Positions 7,246 to 15,446 of a stretch of 31,023 nt of DNA are shown here, piece by piece. Source of the DNA: JAUWOY01 sp034431315. Lineage in GTDB: Bacteria; Chloroflexota; Anaerolineae; VGOG01. Below the pieces are notes generated by a model. The model searched no databases, was not told the DNA's origin, and saw only the letters and a list, made by a program, of their open reading frames with translations. The stretch lies in NCBI GenBank assembly GCA_034431315.1, contig DAOUDK010000061.1, forward strand, positions 1 to 31,023. The letters run 5' to 3'. The translations under genes and the position numbers were made by a program. Numbering within the stretch: the first letter of the stretch is position 1; each line of letters begins with the position of its first letter.

Positions 7246-7829
7246 AATGGAGCAGAGTCGCAAGTGACCAAAGGAGCAAAGGCAAACTCCGCCTGCTCTC
7301 CTGCTCCTTATTTAGTGTAGTCATAGATGGTAGTGGGCCTAGGCTAAGAGGATTCACAGACCCCCGCAAAGGTAGCCGACACTTTTGGCGTCAGGGGTCC
7401 TTCCTGGGTAGAGGGAGCCAGAGCGAGAGCTCTGGCCAATGGTGGCCCTCCCTGGTGATTGGTGCGGCCTTGGCTGTGTGCCGCTTCGTGCCACTGCGCC
7501 TCCCCTTTGTCCCGCCAGTCGCCCGGCGGTTTTGTACGGGGCGCTACATCTCAGGAGGGGAAGATGAGGGACGTGGCCATCCCTGGAGGTTTCCGCTGAT
7601 CTCTCGATTTTCGAACACGGAGCCACGAGATCTTCCGTGCTCTTAGCCCTGCCTCGCGGCAGGGAGCCTCCTCCTCGTCAACTGGGGATTGGAAATTAGA
7701 TATTGATTCCAGTCCCAGTCCATGCGCTGTCTTCCCCTTTTTCAGTTTAACTCACATGAGCATCCCTCCCATCCAACGGTTTTAGTGCAGACAGATAGTA
7801 CTACGTTTGCGGATGATTGTCAAATTTCC
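7246..7829. other. Gene-free, hairpin-rich intergenic region
   Basis: About 580 bp between the DegT-type gene and the SEC-C gene with no convincing coding frame. It holds perfect hairpins CCAGAGC-GAGA-GCTCTGG (7418-7435) and CCCTGCC-TCGC-GGCAGGG (7647-7664), paired GACCCC/GGGGTC segments near 7366 and 7395, and three degenerate 7-bp units (ATTGGAA, ATTAGAT, ATTGATT, 7688-7708). The structure could be a noncoding RNA, the trailer of the LarA operon, or the remains of a mobile element. The sequence alone does not decide. Confidence 0.5.
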
Positions 7830-8816
7830 TCAGCGCCTCTTGCCGCAGCAGTGCTTGTACTTGCGCCCACTGCCACAGGGACAGGGGGCGTTGCGCCCGA
7901 TTTTCGGTTGGGTGCGGACGAACGGCTCGATGGTAGTGGGCTGAGTGTAGGCAGTTGACTGCGGCTCGGAAGGTGTCGGCGTTGGCTGCGATGTGCGCAC
8001 GCGCTCTGCCGCCCTGGCCCGTCGTTCAGCATCCTCCGCAGCCCTGGCTTGTCGTTCGGCATCCTCCGCAGCCTGCCGGTGCAGCCATTCGTAAGTCCCC
8101 AGAACGTCGTACTCGCGCGATGCCATCCGGGGTGGAGAAGCATCAGGCTCGAACTCGGCCAGGTACTCCTCCAGACCTCCCATAATGTCCTTATCTATCA
8201 GATCACGCTCGTAGAGCGCGACGATCTGGGGCTGGCTGACGGTGTCTCGCAAGTCGGTCAGAGTGGAGGCCACCCAGGTCCAGACTTCCTCAGAATCGGC
8301 ATCAGACGGCAAGGCGAGAGTGCCGTCTTCTTCCAGCGGCGGCAACAGAGCCCGCAGCGCCTCCAGGATGCGCTCCCGCTCGCTCGGATGGTGCCAGGCG
8401 ATCTGGGCGAGCATCCCTGCCGCTGTGGCACGGGGATACCAGTAGGCGCTGTTATCGTTGACCAGGTCTGTGAGCATCTGGATCGCCGCCGGCCCATACG
8501 CGGGCAGTTCGGGATCAAGCCACTCGATCAGGTTCTCCCGCTCCTCGTCGCGGAAGACCTCGGCGAAAATGGGCAGGGCCGCTGGCTCGCGGAAGGCGAC
8601 GAGGAGCAGCCCAGCGTGGATCTCACCAAACCATCGCGGGTCATCAGGATCCCAGGCATCATCCCCCCCCTCGGCCAGCATCTCCAGCAGCCCAGGCGTC
8701 AGCTCCTCTCGCCGTTCCAGGCAAGCATGGATCAAGTCCAAGTCGGGGGTCCGGCCGGCTTGTTCCAACGTAGCCAGCAATTGGTCGGCAGATAGTGTTT
8801 TGTAGTCTGTAGCCAT
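7830..8816 (-). CDS. DUF1186-like helical-repeat protein with C-terminal SEC-C zinc motif
   Basis: 328 residues. The N-terminal two thirds are alpha-helical, with HEAT-like helices resembling DUF1186 proteins (FGEIHAGLLLVAFREPAALPIFAEVF). A charged Ala/Glu/Arg linker made of a 10-residue tandem repeat and a Thr/Pro/Ser-rich spacer follow. The protein ends in the SEC-C motif GRNAPCPCGSGRKYKHCCG, which binds zinc as in SecA tails. The ATG at 8816 is preceded by GAGGA; a start five codons earlier would overlap larA. It is the last gene of the LarA/AOR cluster. Its function there is unknown; SEC-C motifs usually mediate protein or ribosome contacts. Confidence 0.85.
   Translation of the reverse strand: MATDYKTLSADQLLATLEQAGRTPDLDLIHACLERREELTPGLLEMLAEGGDDAWDPDDPRWFGEIHAGLLLVAFREPAALPIFAEVFRDEERENLIEWLDPELPAYGPAAIQMLTDLVNDNSAYWYPRATAAGMLAQIAWHHPSERERILEALRALLPPLEEDGTLALPSDADSEEVWTWVASTLTDLRDTVSQPQIVALYERDLIDKDIMGGLEEYLAEFEPDASPPRMASREYDVLGTYEWLHRQAAEDAERQARAAEDAERRARAAERVRTSQPTPTPSEPQSTAYTQPTTIEPFVRTQPKIGRNAPCPCGSGRKYKHCCGKRR
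8011..8070. repeat. 30-bp tandem duplication in the SEC-C gene
   Basis: Two 30-bp copies (8011-8040 and 8041-8070) differ at only a few positions. They encode two 10-residue helical units of the AAEDAERRAR type in the linker before the SEC-C motif. Confidence 0.85.
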
Positions 8817-8820
8817 GATT

Positions 8821-10125
8821 CTAATCCTCATGTGTGACGTGCGGAGAGGAACACGAGGCCAGGTAGGGCACGGTCTGGGGGCCGTCGGGCAGGACAGCGA
8901 TGGTGGCCCCAGGGTTGTGACGCCGCAGCCTAGTCACCGTCTCTTCGATCGAAGGACAGGGGATCACCAGCGCGTGGCGCAGTTCCTCGTCCGAAAGCCC
9001 GTCAGTGTAGACGTGCACGCTGGCCTTGAGCTGAATCTGCGCCTGGGTCTGCGCTTCCCACTGGTCGTGACAGCGGAAGCCTGGGGCCATGACCCTTTCT
9101 AGCAACTCTTCGGGCGAACCGGCCTCCCACAGCAGGCGCTGGTACTCGCCGTGAGAGGGCACACCGTCCCAGCACTCAGCAGCGACGATGATGTCACCGC
9201 CCGGTCGCACGATCTGGGCTGCGGCCGACATGCCCTTGACCGCCTGGTACAGATTGAGGTCCAACGGATAGCCACTGTTGGAAGTGATGACGACGTCGAA
9301 GGGCTCTGGCACCGGCTGCATGGCCGTCTGTCGCACGAAGTCCACCCCGTCGCGGTGGGCGGCCACCAGGTCGCCAGCGAAGACGCCCGTGATCTCCCGC
9401 TCTCGGTTCAGAGTGACGTTGAGCAAAAAATTCGGCGCGGTGCTCTGGGCCACGGCCAACATCTCCTCCCAGATGGGGTTGCCGTTAGTCACCGCCCAGG
9501 TGGCCTTGGGATGGGCGAGCATCGTCGCGCCGTGGTTGTCCAGGATGGCTTCGATGTCGGCGATGCCGGGCAGGACGGCCTTGGGGCCGCCGCTGAAGCC
9601 AGCGAAGAAATGAGGCTCGATGAAGCCAGTCAAGATGCGCACCGAGGCTTCCACGTAAGTCCGGTTGATCCGCACCGGCCGGCCAGCCCGGTTCCGCCCG
9701 ACCGCAACCAGGCTCTCGTCGTCCCAGGCGTCGTGCTGGACGATGCGGTAACGGTTGACCACCGCGCTTCCCAGCATACCCATCAATTCGGCCTCGGTCT
9801 GGGGACGGTGGGTGCCCAGGGCGTTGACCAGCACGATCCGCTCGTCGGGCACACCGGCCAGGGCCAGCTCATCCAGCAGAGGCGGCAGCACCCGGTCGTT
9901 GGGCATGGGGCGGGTCAGGTCGCTGAACACCACAGCCACCGTGTCGTCCGGCCTCACCAGCTCGCGCAGGGGCGACGTGCCCACAGGCGAGCGCAGCGCA
10001 GCGGTGATAGCGGCCCGCTCATCGGGCAGACCAGGCACGAACTGCGGCTCAATGACGGTCACTGGCGCGTCTTCGGGCAGCTCAATCCACAACCCCTCAC
10101 GTCCATAGGCCAGTCGCAGGCGCAT
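8821..10125 (-). CDS. larA: LarA-family nickel-pincer 2-hydroxyacid racemase/epimerase
   Basis: 434 residues. The catalytic set of lactate racemase is visible: D69 and R72 in VFSDLTRPMP, H106 in LGTHRPQ, H172 and cofactor-lysine K182 in PHFFAGFSGGPKAVLPG, and H198 in LDNHGATM. These match L. plantarum D72, R75, H108, H174, K184 and H200 with a constant 2-3 residue shift. LarA racemises 2-hydroxyacids using the nickel-pincer nucleotide, which needs LarB, LarC and LarE; none is in this window. Homologues act on several alpha-hydroxyacids, so lactate is only one candidate substrate. It lies 10 bases after the GlcD-type oxidase, suggesting it supplies the stereoisomer that the oxidase consumes. 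Confidence 0.92.
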   Translation of the reverse strand: MRLRLAYGREGLWIELPEDAPVTVIEPQFVPGLPDERAAITAALRSPVGTSPLRELVRPDDTVAVVFSDLTRPMPNDRVLPPLLDELALAGVPDERIVLVNALGTHRPQTEAELMGMLGSAVVNRYRIVQHDAWDDESLVAVGRNRAGRPVRINRTYVEASVRILTGFIEPHFFAGFSGGPKAVLPGIADIEAILDNHGATMLAHPKATWAVTNGNPIWEEMLAVAQSTAPNFLLNVTLNREREITGVFAGDLVAAHRDGVDFVRQTAMQPVPEPFDVVITSNSGYPLDLNLYQAVKGMSAAAQIVRPGGDIIVAAECWDGVPSHGEYQRLLWEAGSPEELLERVMAPGFRCHDQWEAQTQAQIQLKASVHVYTDGLSDEELRHALVIPCPSIEETVTRLRRHNPGATIAVLPDGPQTVPYLASCSSPHVTHED

Positions 10126-10135
10126 AGGTCCCTCC

Positions 10136-11548
10136 TCAGGGGAATATCTTGGCAGGATTCAGGATGCGGTTGGGATCAAAGACCTCCCTGATTCTCTCCA
10201 TGATCTCGATCTGGGCCTGGTCCAGAGCCAGGGGGAGATACTGGCGGCGGGTGGCGCCGATCCCGTGCTCGCCGGTGATCGTCCCGCCCAGGGATATGGT
10301 CAGCTTGTACATCTCGACGATAACGCGCGGGATGATCTCTTCCCACCTCTCAACAGATAAGTCATCCTTCAGCACGTTGACGTGGACGTTGCCATCGCCA
10401 GCGTGTCCGAAGTTGACGATGCGCACGGCGTAGCGCTCCGCTATCTCCCCGATTCCCTTCAGGAGGGCGAGTATCTCAGACCGGGGCACCACCACGTCCT
10501 CCATGTGGTTGATGGGGCTCTCTTTCTTGAGGGCGTCAACTATCGCCCGCCGCGCCTCCCACAGTCGGTCCCGGTCCCGTGGCTTCAGGGCCACCAGGAC
10601 GTCCAGAGCGCCATTCTCCAGGCAGATGTCAGCCACCTTATCGTAGTCGGCGTCTATCGCTTCCTGGTGGTTGCCATCCAGTTGGATCAAGAGTTGAGCT
10701 GCAGCATCGTGGAAGGGAACCTCCTTCCCCAGGTACCGCTCACCAGCCAGGACACTGTCCCGCTCCATGAACTCGATGGTGGTGGGAACGATGCGCTGGG
10801 CGATGATGTCGGAAACCGTGTTTGCCGCCGCCTGGAAGTCGTTGAAGGGCACCAGCAGGTCAACCCGGAGCTTGGGCAGGGGCAGCAGCCGCAGGATGAT
10901 CTTGGTCACCACCGCCAGGGTGCCCTCCGAGCCGATCAGCAGTTGGATCAGGTTGTAGCCGGTGACGTTCTTGACCAGCTTCCCGCCGCAAGTAATGATC
11001 TCGCCCGAAGGCAGCACCGCCTCCAGGCCGCACACGTAGTCCTGGGTCACCCCGTACTTGACCGCCCTCGGGCCGCCCGCACCCTCGGCGATGTTCCCCC
11101 CGATGGTACAGGAATCGAGGCTGGCCGGATCGGGTGGGTAGAAGAGGCCCTCGGCCTCGACAGCCAGGTGGATGTCGCCGGTGATCACCCCAGGCTCGAC
11201 GGTGACCATCAGGTTCTCCTCGTCAATCTCCAGGATGCGGTTCATCTTTTCCAACGATAGGACGATGCCGCCGAGGACAGGCACGGCTCCACCGCTGAGA
11301 CCATAGCCCGCCCCCCGCGGCGTCACCGGAACACGCTCTCGCTGGGCCAGCCTGAGGATCTCCGAAATCTGTTGCGCGCTGGTGGCCTTAACCACCACCT
11401 CGGGATCGGCCCACAAGCCCACCGTCTCGTCGTGGGCGTAGGGCTCCATATCGTCGGCATCGGTCAGGACGTTGTTCTCGCCTACGACTTGGCGCAGGGC
11501 GTTGACGATGGCAGGGGTTACTCTGTTGTAGATTATCTCACACTTCAA
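10136..11548 (-). CDS. glcD: GlcD-type FAD-linked 2-hydroxyacid dehydrogenase
   Basis: 470 residues of the PCMH/FAD_binding_4 plus FAD-oxidase C-terminal architecture. It shows the FAD loop PRGAGYGLSGGAVPVLGG (78-95), CTIGGNIAEGAGG, GSEGTLAVVTKI, the metal/substrate segment NFGHAGDGNVHVN, and GEHGIGATRRQ near the end. The family oxidises D-lactate, glycolate or related D-2-hydroxyacids to 2-oxoacids. The start is TTG at 11548 with AGGAGG six bases upstream, overlapping the aminotransferase gene by 11 bases; no other in-frame start fits before residue 34. No separate GlcE or iron-sulphur GlcF subunit is present, so the electron acceptor is open. Confidence 0.93.
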   Translation of the reverse strand: MKCEIIYNRVTPAIVNALRQVVGENNVLTDADDMEPYAHDETVGLWADPEVVVKATSAQQISEILRLAQRERVPVTPRGAGYGLSGGAVPVLGGIVLSLEKMNRILEIDEENLMVTVEPGVITGDIHLAVEAEGLFYPPDPASLDSCTIGGNIAEGAGGPRAVKYGVTQDYVCGLEAVLPSGEIITCGGKLVKNVTGYNLIQLLIGSEGTLAVVTKIILRLLPLPKLRVDLLVPFNDFQAAANTVSDIIAQRIVPTTIEFMERDSVLAGERYLGKEVPFHDAAAQLLIQLDGNHQEAIDADYDKVADICLENGALDVLVALKPRDRDRLWEARRAIVDALKKESPINHMEDVVVPRSEILALLKGIGEIAERYAVRIVNFGHAGDGNVHVNVLKDDLSVERWEEIIPRVIVEMYKLTISLGGTITGEHGIGATRRQYLPLALDQAQIEIMERIREVFDPNRILNPAKIFP

Positions 11549-12707
11549 TCAGCACCTCCTGTGCCGCCGCCAACCCCACCCCGGGCTCGAACTCATATCC
11601 CGCCTTGGCCAATCCCTGCTCAATGGCGCCCACGGTGGCCAAAATGTCGGACGCACTCACCGCGCCCATGTGCCCGATGCGGAAGTAGCGGGTCTTGATA
11701 GCCGGATGCAAGCCGCCGGCCAGGATGACTCCTGCCTCTTCGATGTATCCGAGCACCGTGCGGTCCACCCCGTCGGGGTAGTAGGAGGCGGTCAGGGTAG
11801 TGGCTGTCTTGTCGGGGGCCACCGGCACCTGCTTCATTCCCAAGGCGGTGATCGCCGCCTTGAAGGCCTCGCTCAACCGACGATGGCGGGCGAAGCGGGC
11901 CTCCATCCCCTCGTCCAGTATCTGCCCCAGGCTCACGTTGAGGGCCCAGATGAGGTTCACTGGCGGTGTGCCGAAGTAGCTGGGCTGGCGAGCCTTGATG
12001 CTTTCCATGATGGGCAGCCATTTAGTCCAGTCGGCGTAGTAGTTGCCCACTGGGGACTTCCGCTTGTGGAAGGCGTCCAGCGCCCGTGGCCCGGCCACCA
12101 CCAGGGCCAGCCCAGGCGGCACGCCGATGGCCTTCTGGGAGGCGGTGAGCGCCAGATCAATACCCCACTCCTCCTGATGCATCTCCTCGCCGGCCACCGC
12201 GCACACGCCATCCACCACGACCAGCGTCCCGTGCTCGCGCCCCAACGCGGCCAGACCCTTCACGTCCGCGCCCACAGCGGTGGAGGTGTCCACGTGGGTG
12301 ACGGTCATCAGTTTAAAGCCACCCTCTTTCAGCGCGACCTCCACCTCATCCAAGGTGGGCGCATCGCCGATGGCCGGAGCGGGCACGTGGGTCACAGCCG
12401 CGCCGTAGCGCTCCATGATGGCAGCGAAGCGGTCGCTGAAGTAGCCGGTGTTCACCACCAGGGCCTTGTCGCCGGGTTCGACGAGGTTAGCACCGGCCAT
12501 GTCCATAGCCAGCGTGCCGGAGCCGGCGATGACGAAAGGCTGTCCGCTGGGGCACAGGAACACCTGGCGCAGTCGCTCCAGCGCCTGGCCGAAGACCTCG
12601 ATGAAGTTGGGGGCCACGTGGCTGGTGGTGGCCATGCCCATCGCCCGCAGCACCTCCGGGGTGAACTCGATGGGGCCGGGGATCATGAGCAGTTTTCGGT
12701 TTTTCAT
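11538..12707 (-). CDS. Class V PLP aminotransferase (alanine-glyoxylate / serine-pyruvate type)
   Basis: 389 residues starting MKNRKLLMIPGPIEFTPEVL. It carries GSGTLAMDMAGANL, the aspartate in VVDGVCAVAGEE and the PLP lysine in TASQKAIGVPPGLALV. The C-terminal domain ends in RIGHMGAVSASDIL, typical of this group. It would interconvert glyoxylate and glycine with serine, alanine or another amino donor. The ATG at 12707 has GGGAGG 7 bases upstream, so a longer in-frame extension over the intergenic palindrome is rejected. Coupling with the GlcD-type gene suggests that the 2-oxoacid it makes, for example glyoxylate, is aminated. Confidence 0.93.
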   Translation of the reverse strand: MKNRKLLMIPGPIEFTPEVLRAMGMATTSHVAPNFIEVFGQALERLRQVFLCPSGQPFVIAGSGTLAMDMAGANLVEPGDKALVVNTGYFSDRFAAIMERYGAAVTHVPAPAIGDAPTLDEVEVALKEGGFKLMTVTHVDTSTAVGADVKGLAALGREHGTLVVVDGVCAVAGEEMHQEEWGIDLALTASQKAIGVPPGLALVVAGPRALDAFHKRKSPVGNYYADWTKWLPIMESIKARQPSYFGTPPVNLIWALNVSLGQILDEGMEARFARHRRLSEAFKAAITALGMKQVPVAPDKTATTLTASYYPDGVDRTVLGYIEEAGVILAGGLHPAIKTRYFRIGHMGAVSASDILATVGAIEQGLAKAGYEFEPGVGLAAAQEVLIEV

Positions 12708-12775
12708 CGTTGTACCTCCCGTTTTTGATTTGTAACGGAAAAGGGCTTGCGACCAAGCCACGTCACGCACAGTTA

Positions 12776-12876
12776 AGACCTCGGAGGTTTCCGGCAACGC
12801 CTCTGCTGGCAAAAAAGTTGCCTTGATTATGTGGTTGGTTTGCCAGCGAAATCGCGTCTGAAAACCTCCGAGGTCT
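12776..12876. repeat. 101-bp nested inverted repeat between MoaD and aminotransferase genes
   Basis: Perfect 15-bp inverted ends AGACCTCGGAGGTTT (12776-12790) and AAACCTCCGAGGTCT (12862-12876) enclose a second perfect 9-bp pair GCTGGCAAA (12805-12813) and TTTGCCAGC (12839-12847). No flanking direct repeats were found. It may be a MITE-like repeat or an mRNA structure that tunes expression of the genes behind it; there is no T-tract to make it a simple terminator. Confidence 0.8.
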
Positions 12877-12891
12877 GGATCGCTCTCTTGT

Positions 12892-13134
12892 TCATCCCCC
12901 ACCCACTGGCGGGAAGAAGGCCACCCGGTCGCCGTCACCAAGCGGGTAGTCCTCGCCCCGACGCCGATTGTTGACGAAGGCGGTCTTCACCTCGCTCTTC
13001 GGCACGCCCAGCCTGGCCAGCAGATCGGCCACCCGGGCTCCTTCGGGCATCTGCAGGATTATTGGCTCACCAACACCCATTTCGGGGGTGTATTTGCGCA
13101 GCGTGGCGTACAGCCGCACTTCAACCTCGATCAT
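12892..13134 (-). CDS. MoaD/ThiS-family beta-grasp sulphur carrier ending in diglycine
   Basis: 80 residues starting MIEVEVRLYATLRKYTPE and ending in PPVGGG, with VAFFPPVGGG matching the MoaD C-terminus whose terminal Gly-Gly is thiocarboxylated for molybdopterin synthesis. The ATG at 13134 fits the family start; a GTG three codons earlier has a poorer ribosome site. It overlaps the preceding MoaD-like gene by 14 bases. Placement behind AOR suggests a carrier dedicated to the tungsten or molybdenum pterin of that enzyme. Confidence 0.88.
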   Translation of the reverse strand: MIEVEVRLYATLRKYTPEMGVGEPIILQMPEGARVADLLARLGVPKSEVKTAFVNNRRRGEDYPLGDGDRVAFFPPVGGG

Positions 13135-13414
13135 CCTCTTCACCTGCCTTCGCGAAGTACCACTTGTAGAGCAACTGCATGTCGTCCGGGAAGACCGCCA
13201 GGCGGTCGCCGTCTTTGACCTTTCTCATCAGAGCGGAGTATCGCCAGTTGAGGAAGACGTTGCTCCCAACCTCTCCCATCGGGACGCCCAGTCGCTCCAG
13301 CACCCGCTGGATGGTATCGCCCTCCTGCACTGGCGCCTGGACGACGGAATCGCTGGCTGGGCGCCGATCATCGGCGAAGCGGCGCAGCTTGCCGTACAGG
13401 TGTATTTCGATCAT
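13121..13414 (-). CDS. MoaD/ThiS-like beta-grasp protein lacking the C-terminal diglycine
   Basis: 97 residues starting MIEIHLYGKLRRFADD, with the beta-grasp pattern including RVLERLGVPMGEVGSNVFLNWRYS and DGDRLAVFPDDMQLLYKWYF. Where MoaD would end in Gly-Gly it continues for about 20 residues and ends EEDDRG, so it cannot be thiocarboxylated in the usual way. GAGGA precedes the ATG at 13414. Lying between AOR and the diglycine MoaD, it may be a structural or regulatory partner rather than a sulphur carrier. Confidence 0.82.
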   Translation of the reverse strand: MIEIHLYGKLRRFADDRRPASDSVVQAPVQEGDTIQRVLERLGVPMGEVGSNVFLNWRYSALMRKVKDGDRLAVFPDDMQLLYKWYFAKAGEEDDRG

Positions 13415-13481
13415 GTTCTTCCTCACAAAATGAGCGGGGATTGGAGCAGGCCCCAATCCCCGCTGGCCAGCCAGGGTATGG

Positions 13482-15233
13482 CTAGAAGTCGTAGACGCTG
13501 TCCAACATCTCGTCCGACACGTCCCAGACGACGTCGTGAGGCGGGAGCTTTTCGTACTTCATGAACTCCGGCAGCCGGTCGTGAACCTTGGTGAAGCCGG
13601 CGGCCTCGTTGAACTTCCGCTCCATCTTCATGATGTCCAGCCCGATGTTGACGACGTCTTCCCCGCTCCAGTCCGTGCCCAGCACACCGTTGCATTCTTC
13701 CACCATCCCTTCGAAGCCCTCGGCGATGTCCAGAATGGCGAAAGCGATGAACAGGCAGTGACCACTGGCATCGAGGAAAGCGGTGGCAGCTTGCATGTCC
13801 CGTGAAACCTTGGCCTTACCCTCGACGGCCAGGGCATCCAGATCGCCGCCCACGGCCAGGATCTCGGGGGCGATGGTGTAGCCGGCGGTGTGGTCGGCGC
13901 CCATGGTGGTGGTGGCGTAGGTGACACCGATACCCTTGACGGCCCGGGGTTCGTAGGCCGGCATGTTCTGCCCTTTGACGTGAGGCACCCGCACCACGCC
14001 GAAGACCTTGCCGGTTACGGCGGCGCCATTGCCCAGGATGTGTCCCAAGGGCGTGCCCTTGCCGATCTCGTGCATCAGCTCAATGGCCTTTTCCTTGTCC
14101 CCGAACTCCGCCAGGCCCGCTTCCATGGCCACAGCGATGGCGCCGCCAGCCTCGATGGTGTCCACGCCATAGTTGTTGCACAGCCAGATCAGCTCGCCGG
14201 TCACGTCCAGGTCGTCAATGTCGCAGTTGGGGCCGAAGGCCCACACCGACTCATACTCCTGGCAGGAGACTTGTTCGCTGCCATCAGGATTGTGCCAGGT
14301 GTTGGAGCACTTGATGATGCAGCCAGGGCTGCAGGCGTGGTTGTAGAGCTCCTTCCCCGTGCGCTCTTTGTTGCCCTCGAAGATCGCCTCGCCAGCGACC
14401 TTGGTCGCGCCCTCAAAGGTGCCACTGGAGAAGTTACGGGTGGGCAGGCCGCCAGCCTCGTTCATGACGTTGATCAACACCGCCGTGCCGTAGGTGTTGA
14501 GGGCTCCTTTGGGCTTGGTGAGGGCGTGGCTGAGCAGGGCCTCGGTCAGCTTCTTGCTGCCCTGTTTGAAGAGTGCCTGGTCGGCAATGGGAATGGTCGC
14601 CGAGGCGCCAGTGCTATCCACGACGATGAACTTGAGGCCCTTGGAGCCCAACACTGCCCCCAGCCCACCCCGGCCGGCATAGCGGCTGGGGCGGTTTCCT
14701 TCGAGGTCGTTGAAGCAAATCCCGGCCATGGCCATCTGGTACTCCCCGGCTACACCGATGCCCATGATGTCCGCCTTCTTGCCGAAGCGGTCGAAGAGCT
14801 GGGGGTAGACCTCGTAGAGGCCCTGGCCCACGTACTCGTCGGCGGGGAGAAGCTCGGCTCCATTCTTGGTGACGTGCAGGAGCCAGAACTTGCCCTTCTC
14901 CTTGGGCTGGCCCTCGACCATGATGGCCTTGATGCCCAGGCGGGCCACCCTTTGGGACCAACCGGCCCCGGCGTTGCTCTCCTTGATGCCGCCGGTGAGG
15001 GGGGACTTTGCGCCCACGGAGACGCGAGCGCTGGTGGGGGCAGACGTGCCGGTGACGATGCCAGGGGCCAGCACCACCTTGTTGTTGGGCCCCAGGGGAT
15101 GGGCCAAGGGTGGCACCTCGTCACAGACAATGCTGGAGGTCAGCCAGCGCCCCCCCATGTTCTTGTACTTCTCCGGCACGTCCTCGTACTTGGCCGTGCG
15201 GTCAGTCATGTTCACGCGCAGAATCTTGTTCAT
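13482..15233 (-). CDS. aor: Tungsten-type aldehyde ferredoxin oxidoreductase
   Basis: 583 residues beginning MNKILRVNMTDRTAKYEDVP. The cofactor domain shows GIVTGTSAPTSARVSVGAKSP and RYAGRGGLGAVLGSKGLK. The [4Fe-4S] ligands are C301, C305 and C309 in HACSPGCIIKC plus C493 in DASGHCLF, the spacing of the AOR family. These enzymes oxidise aldehydes to acids with ferredoxin, or reduce acids, using a bis-pterin tungsten cofactor. GGAGGT lies 9 bases before the ATG at 15233. It leads the run of AOR, two MoaD-like genes, aminotransferase, glcD and larA. Its usual radical-SAM maturase is present upstream only as a broken gene. Confidence 0.95.
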   Translation of the reverse strand: MNKILRVNMTDRTAKYEDVPEKYKNMGGRWLTSSIVCDEVPPLAHPLGPNNKVVLAPGIVTGTSAPTSARVSVGAKSPLTGGIKESNAGAGWSQRVARLGIKAIMVEGQPKEKGKFWLLHVTKNGAELLPADEYVGQGLYEVYPQLFDRFGKKADIMGIGVAGEYQMAMAGICFNDLEGNRPSRYAGRGGLGAVLGSKGLKFIVVDSTGASATIPIADQALFKQGSKKLTEALLSHALTKPKGALNTYGTAVLINVMNEAGGLPTRNFSSGTFEGATKVAGEAIFEGNKERTGKELYNHACSPGCIIKCSNTWHNPDGSEQVSCQEYESVWAFGPNCDIDDLDVTGELIWLCNNYGVDTIEAGGAIAVAMEAGLAEFGDKEKAIELMHEIGKGTPLGHILGNGAAVTGKVFGVVRVPHVKGQNMPAYEPRAVKGIGVTYATTTMGADHTAGYTIAPEILAVGGDLDALAVEGKAKVSRDMQAATAFLDASGHCLFIAFAILDIAEGFEGMVEECNGVLGTDWSGEDVVNIGLDIMKMERKFNEAAGFTKVHDRLPEFMKYEKLPPHDVVWDVSDEMLDSVYDF

Positions 15234-15446
15234 CTTTCAGTTACCTCCTCACAGTGGTTGTCGCTCTGCCTCACTTTGGACGCCACTGCCTGCCCTCGTC
15301 GCCAGCAACCCAGTCCGTTCACATCCAAGGTAGAGATGAGCGATCATCGTCTAGAGCCAAATGGCTCGGTTGAGCACGATAAACAGCTTCATCCTATGCC
15401 TATGCACATCACCTCCTTCTCCGGCGCGTGCTGATAGTTAGCCGAA
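15234..15446 (-). other. Long leader upstream of the AOR gene
   Basis: Over 200 bases precede AOR on the minus strand. They contain a GAGCCA-TT-TGGCTC hairpin (15355-15368), paired CAGTGG and CCACTG segments just before the ribosome site, and a GGAGG-preceded short frame of about 18 codons starting GTG near 15412. No strong promoter hexamers were recognised. The length and structure would allow a regulatory leader, but none could be identified. Confidence 0.4.

Noticed and set aside
5920..7320. 466-codon plus-strand frame opposite the DegT-type and oxidoreductase genes
   Set aside because: Both minus-strand genes have complete catalytic motifs; the plus frame has none and is an antisense shadow of GC-rich coding DNA.
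7354..7646. Small frames in the hairpin-rich gap
   Set aside because: They have no ribosome sites, no recognisable motif and low-complexity composition determined by the hairpins.
11538..12941. Long N-terminal extension of the class V aminotransferase
   Set aside because: The extra 78 codons run through the nested palindrome; a strong ribosome site and the family start lie at 12707.
13890..15434. 514-codon plus-strand frame opposite AOR
   Set aside because: AOR on the other strand has all cluster cysteines and cofactor motifs; the plus frame shows no family features.
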